A stretch of DNA of 10,395 bases. Source: Actinomycetales bacterium. Lineage in GTDB: Bacteria; Actinomycetota; Actinomycetes; Actinomycetales; JAHECE01. Both the position numbers and the translations under genes were made by a program. The notes under the pieces were generated by a model. The model ran no database searches and was not told the DNA's origin. It was given only the letters and a program-made list of their open reading frames with translations. Of this stretch, positions 1 through 5,446 are shown in pieces. How positions within the stretch are numbered: position 1 is the stretch's first letter; each line of letters begins with the position of its first letter. Location: NCBI GenBank assembly GCA_024641895.1, contig JAHECE010000041.1:1-10395 (forward strand). Direction: 5' to 3'.

Positions 1-868
1 GCGCGCGCTTTGCCTTGCGGGCCTGCTGCGCGGCCTCGGCCGCGGATCCGGGCGCAGGCATCCGACGGATGACGTAGAACTGCTGGCCCATCGTCCAGAC
101 GTTCGTCGTGAACCAGTAGACGAGCACGCCGATCGGGAAGTTGACGCCGGTCACCGCGAAGATTCCGGGCAAGAGGTACATCAGCATCTTCTGCTGCTTG
201 GCCATGGGGTTGTCCAAGGCCGCCGGCGGCATGTTCTTCATCGTCAGCTGACGCTGCGTCATGAACGTGGTGACCGACATCAGGATGATGAGGAGCGCCG
301 AGACGATCCGCACGCTCATCTCAGAGCCGGGATAGTTCGCCGCCTGCATGAACGTCGCCGACAACGGTGCACCGAAGAGAGTCGACTTCTCCGCCGACTC
401 CGCCAGATCCTGGGTGAGCGGACCGATCGAGTCCTTGCCGTTCGCGAGCGCGCTTGCGCTGACCAGGGGCAGCGAGTACAGGACGCGGAAGAGCGCGAAG
501 AAGATCGGTGACTGGGCCAGGATCGGCAGGCACGACGCGAACGGGTTGGTGCCGTTCTCCTTGTAGAGGGCCATCATCTCGGCCTGCATCGCCTGACGCG
601 AGGCCGGATCGGTCTTCCCCTTGTACTTCGTCTGCACCTTCTTGATCTGCGGCTGGATCATCTGCAGACCTCGCGACGCCTTGATCTGCTTGACGAACAG
701 CGGGATCAGGACGATCCGGATCACGATGACCAGGCCGACGATCGACAGGACCCACGACGCGCCGGAGTCCTTGGGCAGTCCGATCGCCGTGAGCAAGGTG
801 TGGAACTGCACCATGATCCAGGCGACCACGACCATGATCGGCCACAGCAGAGAGTCGAAAAGATGCAT
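1..868 (-). CDS. yidC: YidC/Oxa1 membrane protein insertase, 3' end cut by window
   Basis: Inserts membrane proteins into the cytoplasmic membrane, alone or with SecYEG. The reading frame is open from ATG at 868 to the window edge (289 codons seen, no stop), so the C-terminus is missing. Visible features are a first membrane segment at residues 7-30, a second at about 38-58 containing Arg51 (position of the hydrophilic-groove arginine of the Oxa1 family), a charged cytoplasmic loop at about 60-108, the NPF-SCLPILAQSPIFFALF membrane region at 108-127, and further hydrophobic segments at about 185-202, 228-240 and 243-258. There is no large periplasmic P1 domain, as expected for a Gram-positive type. 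The visible end turns basic (QQARKAKRA). It is the last gene of the rpmH-rnpA-yidD-yidC set seen here; translation follows yidD by 13 nt, with its AGGAG signal overlapping the yidD stop. Identity is very secure. Confidence 0.96.
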   Translation of the reverse strand, partial: MHLFDSLLWPIMVVVAWIMVQFHTLLTAIGLPKDSGASWVLSIVGLVIVIRIVLIPLFVKQIKASRGLQMIQPQIKKVQTKYKGKTDPASRQAMQAEMMALYKENGTNPFASCLPILAQSPIFFALFRVLYSLPLVSASALANGKDSIGPLTQDLAESAEKSTLFGAPLSATFMQAANYPGSEMSVRIVSALLIILMSVTTFMTQRQLTMKNMPPAALDNPMAKQQKMLMYLLPGIFAVTGVNFPIGVLVYWFTTNVWTMGQQFYVIRRMPAPGSAAEAAQQARKAKRA

Positions 869-878
869 GTGGGCGGAG

Positions 879-883
879 CTCCT
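879..883 (-). promoter_or_regulatory. yidC ribosome binding site overlapping the yidD stop codon
   Basis: On the minus strand the yidD stop TAG (884-882) runs directly into AGGAG (883-879), which lies 10 nt before the yidC ATG at 868. The overlap implies that ribosomes finishing yidD help initiation on yidC (translational coupling). Spacing is slightly long but usable. Confidence 0.7.
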
Positions 884-1253
884 AGGACTCGACTGACACC
901 CGGCGCGCGTCTTGCGCGTCGTGGGTGCTCGGGAGATCGGGTGCGGGCGTGCCGTCGTGGTCAACGGGCGGCCCACCGCTACGGGGCGGAACGTGATCGA
1001 CGCCGCCCAGGCTCCACGGGTTGCAGCGCAGCAGACGCCACACCGCCAAGCCCGTGCCCTTGACGACACCGTGGACCCGCAACGCCGTCAGGGCGTAGGA
1101 CGAGCAGGAAGGGTAGTACCTGCATCGAGGCGGGAACCACGGGGATACGACGAGCTGGTATCCCCGGACGAGAGCGATCAGGAGCCAGGTGAGCGGGTTC
1201 CTCGGCCAGACCTGGTCCGGGACCGCGTGCTCGTGGCTGTCGGCAGCGCTCAT
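882..1253 (-). CDS. yidD: YidD, membrane protein insertion efficiency factor
   Basis: Small membrane-associated protein of 123 aa that assists YidC-dependent insertion. The family signature is clear: an amphipathic/hydrophobic N-terminal stretch (about residues 21-38, LTWLLIALVRGYQLVVSP), then PRCRYYPSCSSYA at 42-54 with Cys44 and Cys50, and RCNPWSLGGVDHVP at 76-89 with Cys77. About 34 residues after the core are Pro/Asp-rich and look like a variable tail, making it longer than the typical 70-90 aa form. The start is ATG at 1253; it overlaps the rnpA stop as ATGA (1250-1253), typical of coupled translation. The neighbours rnpA and yidC are the usual ones. Confidence 0.95.
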   Translation of the reverse strand: MSAADSHEHAVPDQVWPRNPLTWLLIALVRGYQLVVSPWFPPRCRYYPSCSSYALTALRVHGVVKGTGLAVWRLLRCNPWSLGGVDHVPPRSGGPPVDHDGTPAPDLPSTHDAQDARRVSVES

Positions 1254-1600
1254 CGCGTGGTACCGACGCGGGTGGCCACGCGGAGCGCCTGGTCGAGGTC
1301 CCTCGCGAGAACATCGGCCTTCGCGCCCGCCGCCGCGGGCAGCGCCCGCACCACGATGCGGGCCCCGTCAGGCAGTGCTACGACCCGAGAGGCCATGAGG
1401 CCACGCAGCCGTCGCTTCACGAGGTTCCGATCGACGGCGCCGCCCACGGCCCGCGACACGACAAAACCGACGGTGCACGGTTCTGCCGAGGCGCCGACCG
1501 CGACATGCACGACGACGCGGCGGGCCGAACCACGACGCCCGGACTGAACCGACGTCGTGAAGTCAGCGCGACGACGCATGCGGTGCCGAGCCGGCAGCAC
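1250..1600 (-). CDS. rnpA: Ribonuclease P protein component
   Basis: Protein cofactor of RNase P, which removes the 5' leader of precursor tRNAs together with the rnpB RNA. 116 aa, the usual length. The N-terminus LPARHRMRRRADF (2-14) matches the family start, which supports the GTG codon at 1600 rather than the internal ATG at Met8. The RNA-binding RNR motif is present as VDRNLVKRRLRGLM (57-69), and the central strand is VGFVVSRAVGGAV. Only 6 nt separate the GTG from the rpmH stop and no good Shine-Dalgarno sequence is visible, so translation probably depends on coupling to rpmH. The 3' end overlaps the yidD start by 4 nt. Confidence 0.95.
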   Translation of the reverse strand: MLPARHRMRRRADFTTSVQSGRRGSARRVVVHVAVGASAEPCTVGFVVSRAVGGAVDRNLVKRRLRGLMASRVVALPDGARIVVRALPAAAGAKADVLARDLDQALRVATRVGTTR

Positions 1601-1606
1601 CGTGAC

Positions 1607-1744
1607 TCAGGCGGACAGCTCGTCGCGGCCCTTGCGACGGCGCGCGGCGAGGATCGCGCGGCCGGCCCTCGTCCGCATGCGCAGACGGAAACCGTGCGTC
1701 TTGGCACGACGCCGGTTGTTCGGCTGGAAGGTCCGCTTGCTCAC
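1607..1744 (-). CDS. rpmH: 50S ribosomal protein L34
   Basis: 45-aa basic protein of the large ribosomal subunit. The sequence reads SKRTFQPNNRRRAKTHGF at residues 2-19, followed by RLRMRTRAGRAILAARRRKGR, which is the near-invariant L34 sequence. The start is GTG at 1744, with GGAG 7 nt upstream; the stop is TGA at 1609-1607. It is first in the rpmH-rnpA-yidD-yidC transcript, with its promoter in the gap before dnaA. Confidence 0.97.
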   Translation of the reverse strand: MSKRTFQPNNRRRAKTHGFRLRMRTRAGRAILAARRRKGRDELSA

Positions 1745-1809
1745 GGCAGTACTCCACAACTATCGAGGATGCAGCACCTCAGGAGTCCTGGCGGTGCATG
1801 TGTTCGTCG

Positions 1810-1825
1810 CCCGGCCTCAGCCGGG
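1810..1825 (-). other. Hairpin in the rpmH leader
   Basis: CCCGGC and GCCGGG form a perfect 6-bp stem around a 4-nt loop. It lies in the transcribed leader between the predicted rpmH promoter and its start. An enclosing 8-bp inverted repeat, GTCGCACC (1828-1835) with GGTGCGAC (1872-1879), lies next to it. No U-tract follows, so it is not an obvious terminator; role unknown. Confidence 0.5.
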
Positions 1826-1900
1826 GTGTCGCACCTGCCTGGCCGGGCCACGTGGGGCTGGCAGCGGGCATGGTGCGACGGTCGTCGAGACGGACGTTTC

Positions 1901-1930
1901 AAGGTACGCGAGTGGATACGGGCCGGTCAA
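1901..1930 (-). promoter_or_regulatory. Predicted sigma-70-type promoter of the rpmH operon
   Basis: Read on the minus strand: -35 TTGACC (1930-1925), 18-bp spacer, -10 TACCTT (1906-1901). Expected transcription start is near 1894, giving a leader of about 150 nt before the rpmH GTG at 1744. Both hexamers fit the actinobacterial housekeeping consensus (TTGAC and TAnnnT). This is sequence-based only. Confidence 0.6.
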
Positions 1931-2006
1931 ACGACCCGACCCGCCGACGGCGGCTCAGGGCAACGGCGTGGGCGAGCACCGACCCGGGCATTTCGCACGA
2001 AGTCGC

Positions 2007-2012
2007 TAGGAT
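2007..2012 (+). promoter_or_regulatory. Predicted -10 element of the dnaA promoter
   Basis: TAGGAT in the context CGCTAGGATC, an actinobacterial -10 (TAnnnT). No convincing -35 hexamer lies 16-19 bp upstream. A start near 2019 would give a leader of about 158 nt, placing the two DnaA boxes at 2107-2127 inside the transcribed leader. The same TAGGAT occurs upstream of gyrB. Confidence 0.45.
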
Positions 2013-2106
2013 CTGCCCGTCGAGCACGCGGGACCACCGCAGAGATCACGTGAACCGCCGTCGTCGTGGACCTCCTCGAGCGCCGTCGAAGTCGATCTTC
2101 ACAGGC

Positions 2107-2127
2107 TGTGGACATTCGTGTGGACCA
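2107..2127 (-). promoter_or_regulatory. Pair of DnaA boxes in the dnaA leader
   Basis: TGTGGACAT (2107-2115) and TGTGGACCA (2119-2127) each differ by one base from TGTGGACAA, the complement of the TTGTCCACA consensus. They share orientation and lie 12 bp apart, start to start, 50-70 bp before the dnaA ATG. DnaA binding here would give the negative autoregulation known for dnaA genes. Confidence 0.7.
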
Positions 2128-2176
2128 ACGTCCCTGGTGCACACTCAGTGCTCACGATCCGGAGCGAGGGAGCCAC

Positions 2177-3583
2177 ATGGCAGAGGACCGCGACGAGGTC
2201 GCTCAGGCATGGCAGAAGACCGTCGAGGTTCTGACCCGGAGCGGCAACCTCCGCGGTGCGCAGCTCGCGTTCATCAGGCTCACGCGCCCGCTCGGCATGC
2301 TCAACGGGACCCTCCTGCTGGCCGTGCCCAGCGAGTTCGCGAAAGACTTCCTCGAGGTCAAGGCACGCGACGTTCTCTCAACCGCGCTCGCGTCGTCGTT
2401 CGGGAGCTCGATCCGGTACGCGGTGACGGTCGACCCGTCGCTGGAGGAGATCCAGCCGGAGCGTGCTCCCCAGAAGCTCGAGGAGCAAGCCTTCGAGCCG
2501 GAGCCAGCACCGCCGCGTCCCGCCGGTCAACGTCCGATCCAGACCGAGCCCACTCGCCTGAACCCGAAGTACACGTTCGACAGCTTTGTCATCGGCGCGA
2601 GCAACCGCTTCGCGCACGCGGCGGCCACCGCGGTCGCCGAGGCGCCGGCCAAGGCCTACAACCCGCTCTTCATCTACGGCGGCTCCGGGCTGGGCAAGAC
2701 CCACCTGTTGCACGCCGTCGGCCACTACGCGGCCAACCTCTACCCCGGCATCCGGGTGCGCTACGTCAACTCCGAGGAGTTCACGAACGACTTCATCAAC
2801 TCGATCCGCGACGACAAGGCGGAGGCCTTCCAGCGCCGCTACCGCGAGATCGACGTCCTCCTGGTGGACGACATCCAGTTCCTCCAGGGCAAGGAACAGA
2901 CGATGGAGGAGTTCTTCCACACCTTCAACACCCTGCACAACAGCGACAAGCAGGTTGTGATCACCTCTGACGTCGCGCCGAAGAACCTCAACGGCTTCGA
3001 GGACCGGATGCGGTCCCGGTTCGAGTGGGGTCTCCTGACGGACGTCCAGCCGCCCGACCTCGAGACCCGCATCGCCATCCTGCGGCGCAAGGCAGGGACC
3101 GAGCGGCTCCTCGCACCCGACGACGTGCTCGAGTACATCGCCTCCCGCATCTCGACGAACATCCGCGAGCTCGAGGGAGCGCTGATCCGGGTAACCGCCT
3201 TCGCCAACCTCAATCGCCAGGCCGTCGACCGACCGCTCGCGGAAATGGTCCTCAAGGACCTCATCACGGACACCGAGGGAACAAAGGTGACGCCTTCGAT
3301 GATCCTCGGGCAGACCGCCGACTACTTCGGCCTCACCATCGATGCCCTGCGCAGCCCGGACCGCTCGCGCGCACTCGTCAACGCCCGCCAGATCGCCATG
3401 TACCTGTGCCGCGAGATGACCGAGCTGTCACTTCCGAAGATCGGCCAGCAGTTCGGCGGCCGGGACCACACCACTGTCATGCACGCCGATCGCAAGATCC
3501 GCCAGCTCATGGCCGAACGGCGATCGACCTACATGCAGGTCACCGAGCTCACCAACCGGATCAAGCAGCAGACGCGAGGCTGA
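2177..3583 (+). CDS. dnaA: Chromosomal replication initiator protein DnaA
   Basis: ATP-dependent initiator that binds DnaA boxes and opens oriC. 468 aa from ATG at 2177, chosen because GAGGGAG (2166-2172) lies just upstream and the protein MAEDRDEVAQAWQ begins as domain I should. Domain I covers about residues 1-86. A short linker with PEPAPPRP follows (about 88-126); it is much shorter than the long linkers of Streptomyces DnaA. AAA+ domain III starts at NPKYTFDSFVIG (129-140), with Walker A GGSGLGKT (168-175), Walker B LLVDD (228-232), the box VII arginine-finger region MRSRFEWGL (Arg281) and sensor 2 NIRELEGALIR (328-338). Domain IV carries the DnaA-box recognition motif GGRDHTTVMHA (427-437). 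All key residues are present. Likely autoregulated through the boxes at 2107-2127. Confidence 0.98.
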   Translation: MAEDRDEVAQAWQKTVEVLTRSGNLRGAQLAFIRLTRPLGMLNGTLLLAVPSEFAKDFLEVKARDVLSTALASSFGSSIRYAVTVDPSLEEIQPERAPQKLEEQAFEPEPAPPRPAGQRPIQTEPTRLNPKYTFDSFVIGASNRFAHAAATAVAEAPAKAYNPLFIYGGSGLGKTHLLHAVGHYAANLYPGIRVRYVNSEEFTNDFINSIRDDKAEAFQRRYREIDVLLVDDIQFLQGKEQTMEEFFHTFNTLHNSDKQVVITSDVAPKNLNGFEDRMRSRFEWGLLTDVQPPDLETRIAILRRKAGTERLLAPDDVLEYIASRISTNIRELEGALIRVTAFANLNRQAVDRPLAEMVLKDLITDTEGTKVTPSMILGQTADYFGLTIDALRSPDRSRALVNARQIAMYLCREMTELSLPKIGQQFGGRDHTTVMHADRKIRQLMAERRSTYMQVTELTNRIKQQTRG

Positions 3584-3733
3584 GCGACCGGGCGTTCCTC
3601 GCTCGCTCCGGCCCGTCTCGCGCACCCGCCGGTGCCGCTCGCGGGGATCACCACCCGGGCAGACGGCCGCCAAGGACCAGCTCCGCTATGCCCACGACAC
3701 TGCGTGTCTCGCGCAGTTCTGCGAGCGCACAGG

Positions 3734-3764
3734 TGTGGGTAAGGCTGTGGACAACTGTGGACAG
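3734..3764 (-). repeat. Tight cluster of three DnaA boxes in oriC
   Basis: TGTGGGTAA (3734-3742), TGTGGACAA (3746-3754) and TGTGGACAG (3756-3764) lie in the same orientation at start-to-start distances of 12 and 10 bp. The middle one is the exact reverse complement of the actinobacterial consensus TTGTCCACA and is the best box in the window. The near one-helical-turn spacing suits side-by-side DnaA binding and probably nucleates the initiator complex. Confidence 0.85.
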
Positions 3765-3774
3765 ACGGGGTCTT

Positions 3775-3836
3775 GTCGTGGATGAAGCCCAGTGACGTCG
3801 TGGACAGCCGAATGACACGTGCGCGTCATCCACGAC
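3775..3836. repeat. 11-bp inverted repeat in oriC made of degenerate DnaA boxes
   Basis: GTCGTGGATGA (3775-3785) and TCATCCACGA plus C (3826-3836) are perfect reverse complements, 40 bp apart. Each arm contains the degenerate box TCATCCACG. A third related half-site, TCGTGGACAG, lies between them at 3798-3807, and an imperfect 18-bp palindrome (3812-3829; 14 of 18 positions symmetric) overlaps the right arm. This marks where box orientation switches from minus to plus. Confidence 0.65.
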
Positions 3837-3920
3837 CGACGTCGTCGTTCCCCAGCAGCTCCACGTGCCGATCCACAGTGCCAACAACGCGACGACCTGC
3901 ATCGATGTGCCGGGTCCCCA

Positions 3921-3948
3921 TGATCCACACACCCGACTACTACGACGA
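3921..3948 (+). promoter_or_regulatory. DnaA box followed by possible DnaA-trio unwinding element
   Basis: The box TGATCCACA (3921-3929, one mismatch to TTATCCACA) is followed by a GC-rich spacer CACCCGA and then CTA CTA CGA CGA (3937-3948). In the known basal unwinding system a DnaA box, a GC-rich spacer and repeated CTA triplets (3'-GAT on the other strand) occur in this order and orientation, and DnaA assembles on the trio strand to open DNA. Only two triplets are perfect here; the next two change the central base, so the match is partial. Confidence 0.45.
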
Positions 3949-4070
3949 ACCTCTGACATGGAGAAGGGTGTGGAAAGCCAACATCAGGGGACGACGTGTG
4001 CCGGCGCCACGGAGTCGGACATCCCCTAGGCCCACCCACCTTCGCGTGCTCGAGGGACACGTGCTCTTCT

Positions 4071-4082
4071 CACAACGTTGTG
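4071..4082. repeat. 12-bp perfect palindrome in oriC right end
   Basis: CACAACGTTGTG is its own reverse complement. It lies about 45 bp upstream of the predicted dnaN -10 element and could be an operator for a dimeric regulator. It does not match the parS consensus, and neither half matches the DnaA box consensus well. Function unknown. Confidence 0.5.
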
Positions 4083-4126
4083 GTTCTCCACCAGCGCGCG
4101 GCGATGCAGGTGTCGCCCTCCTCGCG

Positions 4127-4132
4127 TAGGGT
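4127..4132 (+). promoter_or_regulatory. Predicted -10 element of the dnaN promoter
   Basis: TAGGGT in GCGTAGGGTGTG fits TAnnnT. No clear -35 is present. The implied leader to the dnaN GTG at 4247 is about 108 nt. Weak, sequence-only call. Confidence 0.35.
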
Positions 4133-4246
4133 GTGCGATTGCGCGGCGGTAGCGGCGCCCAGTGCCGCCTCCGCGGACACGGGATGCGAACCGCCTGCGA
4201 GGTCGGTTCGGGGGTTGACCGGCAGTCGGACGAAGGGGTGCGCATC

Positions 4247-5377
4247 GTGAAGTTCAGGGTCGAACGAGACGTGCTCGCCGAGGCCGTCACATGGACCGCT
4301 CGTACGCTGCCGACGCGACCCCCGGTACCTGTTCTTGCGGGCGTCCTGCTGGACGCCAAGAGCGATGGCACGCTCACCCTGTCCAGCTTCGACTACGAGG
4401 TGTCGGCGCGATCAGAGGTTCCCGCCGAGGTCGATGAGCCGGGTACCGTCCTCGTATCCGGGCGACTGCTGGCTGACATCTCCCGCGCCCTGCCCGGCAA
4501 GCCCGTCGATGTGCACCTTGAGGGATCCAAGGCGGTGCTGACCTGCGGAGCCAGCCGGTTCACCCTGCTGACGATGCCCGTGGAGGACTACCCCTCGCTT
4601 CCCGGCATGCCGCAGTCCACGGGTACGGTCGACGCCGACGTCTTCGCGCAGGCCGTCGCGCAGGTGACGATGGCCGCCAGCCGGGACGAGACGTTGCCGC
4701 TCCTGACCGGCGTGCGCGTCGAGCTCGAGGGCTCGACGTTGACCCTGCTGGCCACCGACCGCTACCGGCTCGCCATGCGGGAGATCTCGTGGCACCCGGC
4801 GTCGCCCGACCTGTCCTCGGTCGCGCTCGTGCGTGCCCGTACGCTGTCCGATGTCGCGAAGTCCCTGACCAGCGCAGGCAGTATCCAGATCGCTCTAGCA
4901 GCCGAGGGCGGCACGGGTCTCGTGGGCTTCGAGGCCGGCGGTCGGCGGACGACGTCACTCCTCCTCGACGGCGAGTACCCGCCGGTTCGACGGCTCTTCC
5001 CCGAACAGACGACGACGCATGCGGTGCTCTCGACGCACGACCTCGTCGAGGCGGCGCGGCGCGTCTCCCTTGTCGCGGAGCGCAACACGCCGATCCGTCT
5101 GTCGTTCACCGAGGGCCAGGTGGTCCTCGAGGCAGGCCAGGGCGACGACGCCCAGGCGTCCGAAGCCCTCGAGGTGGTCCTCACCGGCGAAGCGATCTCG
5201 ACGGCCTTCAACCCGCAGTACCTGCTCGACGGCCTCGGCGCGCTGAACACCGAGTTCGTCAGGCTGGCCTTCACCCAGCCCAGCAAGCCCGTGGTCATGA
5301 CCGGCCAGCACAAGGCCGACGGCGAGGGCGAGGCGGGCTTCCGCTACCTGCTCATGCCGATCCGCTTCGCCAGCTGA
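4247..5377 (+). CDS. dnaN: DNA polymerase III beta subunit (sliding clamp)
   Basis: Ring-forming processivity clamp that tethers DNA polymerase III and other partners to DNA. 376 aa, the usual length for three repeated clamp domains of about 120 residues. The start chosen is GTG at 4247 (protein KFRVERDVLAEAVTW), 8 nt after AAGGGG at 4233-4238; the same frame is open further upstream but those residues are unlike any clamp. Recognisable segments are the N-terminal LPTRPPVPVLAGVLL, the central LTGVRVELEGSTLTLLATDRYRLA, GEYPPVRRLFP at the domain 2-3 junction, and the C-terminal YLLMPIRFAS. It is the first gene right of oriC, followed by recF after 69 nt. Confidence 0.97.
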   Translation: MKFRVERDVLAEAVTWTARTLPTRPPVPVLAGVLLDAKSDGTLTLSSFDYEVSARSEVPAEVDEPGTVLVSGRLLADISRALPGKPVDVHLEGSKAVLTCGASRFTLLTMPVEDYPSLPGMPQSTGTVDADVFAQAVAQVTMAASRDETLPLLTGVRVELEGSTLTLLATDRYRLAMREISWHPASPDLSSVALVRARTLSDVAKSLTSAGSIQIALAAEGGTGLVGFEAGGRRTTSLLLDGEYPPVRRLFPEQTTTHAVLSTHDLVEAARRVSLVAERNTPIRLSFTEGQVVLEAGQGDDAQASEALEVVLTGEAISTAFNPQYLLDGLGALNTEFVRLAFTQPSKPVVMTGQHKADGEGEAGFRYLLMPIRFAS

Positions 5378-5434
5378 GAGATCCGGATCGCCGGGCGGGC
5401 TGTCCCGGCCGGCGCGAGCGGGTGTCGCAGGGCT

Positions 5435-5441
5435 AAGGAGG
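5435..5441 (+). promoter_or_regulatory. Strong ribosome binding site of recF
   Basis: AAGGAGG, nearly the full anti-16S complement, 5 nt before the GTG at 5447. It is the strongest such signal in the window and fixes the recF start. Confidence 0.85.
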
Positions 5442-5446
5442 TCCCG

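Larger units (their letters stand above)
1745..2176. other. Divergent control region between rpmH and dnaA
   Basis: 432 bp with no credible gene. It holds a minus-strand promoter for rpmH (1901-1930), a G+C-rich hairpin-forming stretch in the rpmH leader (about 1810-1879), a likely plus-strand dnaA -10 element (2007-2012) and two DnaA boxes ahead of dnaA (2107-2127). Open frames crossing it have no RBS or family features and are products of high GC. In some bacteria this side of dnaA belongs to a bipartite origin; here only two good boxes are present, so autoregulation of dnaA is the simpler reading. Confidence 0.8.
3584..4246. other. oriC: Chromosomal replication origin (oriC), dnaA-dnaN intergenic region
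   Basis: 663 bp without a credible gene, between dnaA and dnaN. Candidate DnaA boxes, written in the TTGTCCACA sense: minus strand TTACCCACA (3734-3742), TTGTCCACA (3746-3754, perfect), CTGTCCACA (3756-3764), TCATCCACG (3777-3785), CTGTCCACG (3799-3807) and CTTTCCACA (3969-3977); plus strand TCATCCACG (3826-3834), CGATCCACA (3869-3877) and TGATCCACA (3921-3929). Left boxes mostly point left and right boxes point right. There is no strongly A+T-rich block; about 3921-4000 is visibly less GC-rich than its surroundings and is the likeliest unwinding zone. The first 120 bp (3584-3700) and 4093-4120 show nothing recognisable. Confidence 0.9.

Noticed and set aside
2066..2176. 37-residue N-terminal extension of DnaA
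   Set aside because: It translates the leader containing the DnaA boxes and is unlike domain I; the ATG at 2177 has an RBS and the family-typical N-terminus.
1798..2970. 390-codon plus-strand open frame from the rpmH-dnaA gap into dnaA
   Set aside because: Out of frame with dnaA, Arg/Pro/Gly-rich, no RBS; DnaA is read in another frame over the same bases.
3582..3615. Inverted repeats just after dnaA as a terminator
   Set aside because: GAGCGA/TCGCTC and CGGGC/GCCCG stems are short, mutually offset and lack a U-tract.
3816..4055. CACGTG cores in oriC as parS sites
   Set aside because: The parS consensus needs an extended palindrome (TGTTTCACGTGAAACA); the flanks here do not match.
3648..4060. 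Minus-strand open frames in the dnaA-dnaN gap
   Set aside because: Two overlapping frames with no RBS or family features, covering the DnaA box clusters; best explained as chance in high-GC DNA.
4133..4246. 38-residue N-terminal extension of DnaN
   Set aside because: The frame is open but unlike any clamp; GTG 4247 has a well-spaced RBS and gives the usual N-terminus.
5380..5408. Palindrome GATCCGGATC and CCGGG/CCCGG stem after dnaN as a terminator
   Set aside because: Short stems, no U-tract, and recF follows on the same strand with a strong RBS.
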